Positions 59,140-64,000 of a stretch of DNA of 64,000 nucleotides are shown here, one piece after another (position 1 is the first letter of the stretch; the number at the start of each line of letters is the position of its first letter). The notes beneath the pieces were generated by a model that saw nothing but the letters and a program-made list of their open reading frames with translations, was not told the DNA's origin and searched no databases. Source of the stretch: Dryas octopetala (taxonomy: Eukaryota > Streptophyta > Magnoliopsida > Rosales > Rosaceae); assembly GCA_963921425.1 (NCBI GenBank), contig OY992840.1:17338621-17402620 (forward strand), read 5' to 3'. A program made the position numbers and the translations under genes.

Positions 59140-59810
59140 GAGGAAAAGCACTGATGAATTGACGAGTCCAGTACTCTGGGGAAAAAGAAAGGGAGTGAAA
59201 CAGATGAGGATTCTTTCTTGTTAGATGTGTAAATTGAAGTCGACTGTTTTAGGATGTTTGGCAAATTTAGTCGAGGGTCATGTACATTTTTCTAGTATGT
59301 AAGCATGGTTAATGTAATAATCTTTTCTTTGTGCTGACTGCTGACCCATGAAGTTCTCTGTCCAATATAGTTTTTCTCTATATCGGGGCCCGTCAACCTG
59401 GTGGTGCCAACTTGTTCAATTGCTAAGCTGGTGTTCAACATCGAGAGGCTGTGCTAAAAAGGCCGATTGGCTTGTTTTTTATTTCGTAGACCTGATAAGT
59501 TCCTTGGAATAGCCTGTACCTTTGAGCCCTAGACTCCTAGTCATTCTTTGTTTTTGTGCTATTGTTTGTCTATTGAGCTGCCTGCATTGCTGCATTATAT
59601 TTATATAGTACATTGTTCTTATTTTTTTACAAGGTTGTGTATAAAACTCATAAGATGAATAAGGAGTTTGATTCCAAACCATTGTTCATCCTTATTCATA
59701 AAGGAGAGGTTTGGACAAGTAAGTTTAGGGTACTTGAAACTTCATCCACTGGTTTTGGCCGGTTGGGGTACTTTGACATTCCTATTAATTATAAGCTGGT
59801 GGTTGGCTAA
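59140..59810 (+). pseudogene. PSP: Second phosphoserine phosphatase fragment
   Basis: 59140-59510 aligns with 28920-29310, including CCCGTCAACCTGG and the region that codes ARQPGGAD in the first fragment, but it is more decayed. The exon ending in QIRK and the DGATDLE exon are deleted. 59631-59705 continues the match to 29430-29510. An open frame (59613-59810) over this part has no known domain. Confidence 0.65.
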
Positions 59811-59989
59811 CTCATTACTTGTGAAAAACATAAAAATGTGTTACCTTACTTGCATTACTTGTCAATGCTCCCTTTATTATTAATTTTTTTTGGGTGAAGG
59901 AGTAAATTTTTGTCAAATTTTGACCAAATTTGATCAAATAAACAACAAAATAATGATAATTTAGTTTTATATAAGATGAATACTATTCA

Positions 59990-60316
59990 ACACAATCTAG
60001 CCAAACTTGCTCAAGATACACGTGCTCGCCGCACTAGCACAACAATCCTAATTTGCATAGGCGTAAGGGCGTATGGCTTATCTGTAGGACGAGCTCAGCT
60101 TCGACTTGGATTATTATTACATATAAAAGGATTAAAGACCATATATTCTCTCAATTTGAGCTCGTGTGCACACACCAACCAGTAAACAAAGATAAATCAA
60201 AGCCATAAATGTTGTCTAGCAGAGCAAAGAAATAATTAAATTGCTTGATTGATATCTATCTAGATTTGATTTAGAAGAAAAAAAAGAAAGAAAAGAGAAG
60301 ACATGAATTATAAATT
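59990..60316. repeat. Duplicated 3' flank, third copy
   Basis: Matches 38300-38450 plus 39300-39450 after copy A, and 47060-47330 plus 49020-49116 after copy B (shared words ATACACGTGCTC and GGACGAGCTCAGCTTCGAC). Confidence 0.7.
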
Positions 60317-60727
60317 GAGTGAGGCTATGCAAACCACCCTGAGTTGCTGAGTTGACCACCCTAATAAATTTTTTTCAATTTTTTTCCTATTTTACCCTTT
60401 ATTGCAAAAACATGATGAAATCACCCAGATCCATTCGGTGGTCATTTACCGAAACATCTACCAATGTTCGGCAGATAAGTGTCGAATAAATACAAATATT
60501 TCGACAGATAACTGTCGAATACCTTTTTCATTTCTATTCGGTGGTTATCCACCGAATAATCCACTAATGTTCAGCAGATAACTATTGAATAACCATAAAT
60601 ATTTCGGTAAATAACTGTCGAATGACCCGACGAACAAAATTGAAATTTTTTGTTTTAAGGGTAAAGTTAGAATTTTAAAATAGGGTGGTCAACTCAGCAA
60701 TTTAGGGTGGTCTGAATAGCACTGGCC
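60317..60727. mobile_element. Small Mutator-like element with 9-bp duplication
   Basis: TTATAAATT flanks the 411-bp unit on both sides (60308-60316, 60728-60736). The ends GAGTGAGGCTATGCAAACC and the inverse of GACCACCC..AGCACTGGCC are imperfect inverted repeats. The interior carries TTCGGTGG and CTGTCGAAT-type words. Confidence 0.7.
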
Positions 60728-61074
60728 TTATAAATTATTCTTTCTGCATAGTGAAACGCATATAGCTGCATGCTAGTTATATTCAAATTTAGTCAGTCAT
60801 ATTCAAAACCCTCTTTCAAATTATTCCATTTGGATGGAGATTTAAAGAAGACCACAAAACCAATCATTAATTTGGGTCGGGTGTACTAGAGGCCTAACAA
60901 TTTAAAGTACAACTTTAATTATGCATGTCATACAACAAAATGTCTATATGCTTTAATATGAAAAAATCTCTACTTAATTATTATGTCAAGTTCTAATTAG
61001 TATTCTGGTCCATATGCCACCGCAAATGCAAACGGAATGGCCCTTGAAAATCTGATTACCAAAATTCAGTCTAA

Positions 61075-61462
61075 ATTTTATTGGTCAGACTATTTTGACC
61101 ACCTAGATTGCTAAATTGATAACTCTATTTTTAAATTTCAATTTTAATTTAAAATAAAAAATTTTAATTTTATTTATCAAATCATTCGACACTTATCTAT
61201 CAAAATATTTGTAATTATTCGACACCTAACTGCCAAATATTGGCAAAATTTTTAGTAAATAACTACCGAATAGAAATGAAAAAAACATTCGTCAGTATTC
61301 TACTAAATATTGTTATTATATTCGGTCATAAACTGCCCAACTCTTTAGTATATTTCAGTAGCATACTGTCAAATAGGTCTGAATGATTTCATAATTTTTT
61401 GCAAGAAATGATAAACTTAGAAATGAAGGATGGTCGGAATACCCTCCCCAGTGTTCTTTTTA
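61075..61462. mobile_element. Inverted, diverged copy of the 60317 element
   Basis: Begins CAGACTATTTTGACCACC and ends GGTCGGAATACC with CAGTG, the reverse arrangement of 60317-60727. The interior has the same kind of ATTCGACACTTA and ACTACCGAATA words. Confidence 0.55.
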
Positions 61463-62089
61463 CATTTTGCATATTGAGGATTTCATCAAATTTACTCCCT
61501 TCTGACCGTAAAATGAAAAACCACAACTAAAACAGATTAAGAATTAAATTTGTACAAGGGGAAACATAATATTACAAAAGAAGATAACAATGACAGCGGT
61601 TGTAGACACTAAAACTAATTATTATCATGAAATCATATTGTACAAAAATGGCATAAACAACTCATTTGCGGAGGGGACCACCTTCGATTTATATAAATAT
61701 ATCATATACACTTAATTTAAGGGAACGAAAGGCAAGAGGAATTACAAGAAAAATAAACAGGAAATGATAAATAAATGACTCAACCACGTGGAATTTTCAT
61801 CCCGCATGGAGAAGAAGAGTTTGAAAGCACCCACCCAAAATGAGGACAACAAAAGGCGCGAATTGTACCCAGAATCCCATTGATGATAAATAAATTGCTT
61901 GAACAGAGGTCATGCGGACAGATGGTGCAGACCATCTTCTAAATGTCATAATCTGCAGAAAGAATGAATGAATGAAATGGATAATGTACCTTCGCAGATT
62001 GTGAGCCCCTTTCACCGTTTGCATTGCGTGTCTAAAACAGCAGCGATGTAGATGCAAACCCCGACTTGCCCTGTCTCCACAAAGGCTTT
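61463..62089. other. 3' flank of the receptor kinase gene
   Basis: No gene supported. AT-rich sequence, then the probable 3' UTR of the minus-strand kinase. Confidence 0.5.
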
Positions 62090-63251
62090 TTAATCAGAGC
62101 TGGAATCGTAGAAGTCACTAGGACACGGTGTCATGACCTCAGATTCAAGCAGCTGGACCACCCTGTGCATAGTGGGTCGATCTTCTGGACTTGAAGAAAC
62201 ACATTGAATGGCGACGGAGAGCAAGGCATCAAGGCTTTCTTCTTGCACCCCCTCACACTGTGGATCAACAATGTCTCTTTGTCTATTCTCTGTGACCAGA
62301 AAATTTAACTGCAAAAAGTGTTCTTAATATATTAGAAGAACTTCTTGACCACGACACCTTGCATTACTGTCCTAAATGTAATTTGTGGGCGGCTGGGTTT
62401 GTTGTCGACTTAATTAAAATTCCACATGATAAAATTCAGAAGAGGTATAAGTAACACCAGTAGTTCAAACTTCAAACTACATCTAAGCGCTCAAACTAAA
62501 TGATATTTCAAACCTAGCTCATAGGAATATGACCAGCTCAGTTGCTTATTTTAAATTACTTAGCAAGATTTTTCTTTAATAGAAAATTGAAAATGTAAAT
62601 TGGTTAATTCAGCCCATTACAAGAATTTTTCTTCAAATTGACCACTTCTGTAGGCCGGTTAGATTGAGTCCCACTTCTTTCGAGAAGCGTATGATATTCG
62701 ATTTCATGCTTAATAAATCACATTTGACTGAATCAACACCTTGAAGTCTATTTTCTAAGTATAGTTACTAAGATAAGGTCAAGAAAAACACTAATTATTA
62801 TAAATATAGACTACTAGCTATTGAACAGTGCCCTAGTGAATTTGAAAATGCATGCAATGACAGAAAGTAGTATATTCAGCAGAACTAGATAGACAAACCA
62901 TAAAACATTATCTGAACAAATAGACATAGAAACATACAACATAGGAGAAGACATCTTTCCATATCCAAATATTGTAGCCAAATTTAGAGAACACAATTTG
63001 ACTTAATGTCACCACTAGATCTATCTTCAGGTCAAAGTTTAAGCAAATTTAACTCTGATAACCCATCAAAAAGAAATATGACTCAAGAACGAGAACTTTT
63101 GCAGTAAAGACACATACCCAGCCAACAATGTTGAGGCCCTTCTCAATGAATGATGCATCCGTGGGTCGCTTTCCATTTAACACTTCAAGCACCAGGACCC
63201 CAAAACTATAAACATCAGTCTTTTCAGTTGCTCTACCACTTTGCATATATT
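62090..63251 (-). CDS. FEI: LRR receptor-like kinase, FEI-type, C-terminal exons (partial)
   Basis: Two exons on the minus strand, 63251-63118 and 62308-62090. The first gives [29 protein letters not shown] and the end NIVGW, which is kinase subdomains VIII to IX. The second gives [19 protein letters not shown], [23 protein letters not shown] subdomain XI and the ending [11 protein letters not shown]. This tail is very close to FEI1/FEI2, plasma-membrane kinases involved in cell-wall synthesis. The exon before should end in GTFGYLAP, but I see none between 63252 and 64000. Either a long intron leaves the window or the gene has lost its 5' part. Confidence 0.75.
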
Positions 63252-64000
63252 CTGCCAATGATGTCACATGATTCAGTATGTATATGAATGTAACTTATAA
63301 ACTATATCGTACTCTTTCAGAAAGAGATCTTCCTGCAAATAGACACAAGAAACTTTTTCTTCTCTTTATGGAACATCAACATATTTCATCTATTCTAGGC
63401 AGCTAATTTGGACACCCGTACATTACTGGACACTTCTAGTTTGAGTAGTAGTAAGTGAAAGTAAAAGTATTACAATCGTGCTTATGTATTACAATGAAAA
63501 ATGTGTTTCTAAAGCCTGACATAAAGTGAATGTTCACTCTACCAAACTCAGATATGCATCGGTGGTCTTTCTTTGCAAGAAATCTGATTATGTACTTCTT
63601 TCTCTATATTCATTCTCAAAGAAAATTCTGTAGAATCTGGAATGAAGCAACACGAGGAACACATTGTCCAAATCATTTTGTATTTCATGGGAAGTCTTAT
63701 ATTTTCTTTCTTAAAGCAAATTATGATTTCCATATGAAAAGTATATGTACAGTCTACGGAAATCTAATGTTCTTCCAGCCTTGAAATGGAATTGATCTTT
63801 CAACTCTTTAGTTTGTCTTAAGATGAGGGCAAGAGAGACTGTGAGCTACAAACACTTGAGGATGTTAGGTTAGTAGAGGTGGAGGTGGTGGTGGTGGAAT
63901 TTTTCATAAGGCTCTACACTGGAGAGGGTAGGGTGAGACTGAGAATACAAAGCCTGGGTTGGTGTCCAATAAATAAGGCTAGAGCTGCTTTGCTGCAAAG
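63252..64000. other. Upstream of the visible FEI-type exons
   Basis: No kinase exon is recognisable on the minus strand. It is either intron sequence or unrelated DNA. It ends in a (GGT)n-like run at about 63875-63897. Confidence 0.4.

Noticed and set aside
63530-63784. Plus-strand 84-aa frame near the window end
   Set aside because: AT-rich, no recognisable motif, probably intron or intergenic.

Overview
This window is plant nuclear DNA: introns with GT-AG borders, AT-rich intergenic DNA, many short dinucleotide repeats and many small DNA transposons. The gene content (class II histone deacetylase HDA5, JJJ1-type J-protein, mitochondrial carrier, mitochondrial ATP synthase gamma, NADPH oxidase RBOH, FEI-type receptor kinase) is that of a dicot. 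A rosid such as a Rosaceae species is plausible, but that is only an impression. Exon borders below were set by hand from splice sites and reading phase; for each intact gene the exon lengths sum to a multiple of three.

1-28 kb is a conventional gene-rich block. It holds a degenerate gene fragment (about 0.2-1.3 kb), HDA5 (+, 2566-7703, 14 exons, 664 aa), JJJ1/DNAJC21-like (-, 8768-11279, 3 exons, 602 aa), a mitochondrial carrier (-, 11724-14972, 9 exons, 359 aa), the ATP synthase gamma subunit (+, 16667-20862, 9 exons, 323 aa) and an RBOH NADPH oxidase (-, 21556-26095, 14 exons, about 805 aa).

28-61 kb is an accessory, duplicated and transposon-ridden block, and the main interest of the window. 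Two tandem copies (A 30669-38039; B 40900-46579) of one 15-exon gene fuse KRR1-type KH domains (small-subunit processome) in frame to a truncated SAPS domain (PP6 phosphatase regulatory subunit), followed by a short basic tail I do not recognise. Copy B is open from ATG to stop (622 aa). Copy A carries a 4-base insertion that ends it early. The copies have since gained different insertions: a CACTA element and a solo LTR in A, a MITE-like insert in B. A third relic (58.98-61.0 kb) keeps only the end of the last exon and the 3' flank. Broken fragments of a phosphoserine phosphatase gene lie before copy A and inside the third relic, so the duplicated unit was larger than the fusion gene.

47-61 kb holds nested foldback elements, among them two unrelated elements inserted at the same position of two paralogous segments. 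It also holds minisatellites and an apparently expressed orphan-like gene (56607-57404). That gene codes for a GRG- and KGKGK-repeat protein behind a telomere-motif-rich promoter with a TATA box.

61.7-64 kb carries the last two exons of a FEI-type LRR receptor kinase on the minus strand; the rest is not visible in the window.
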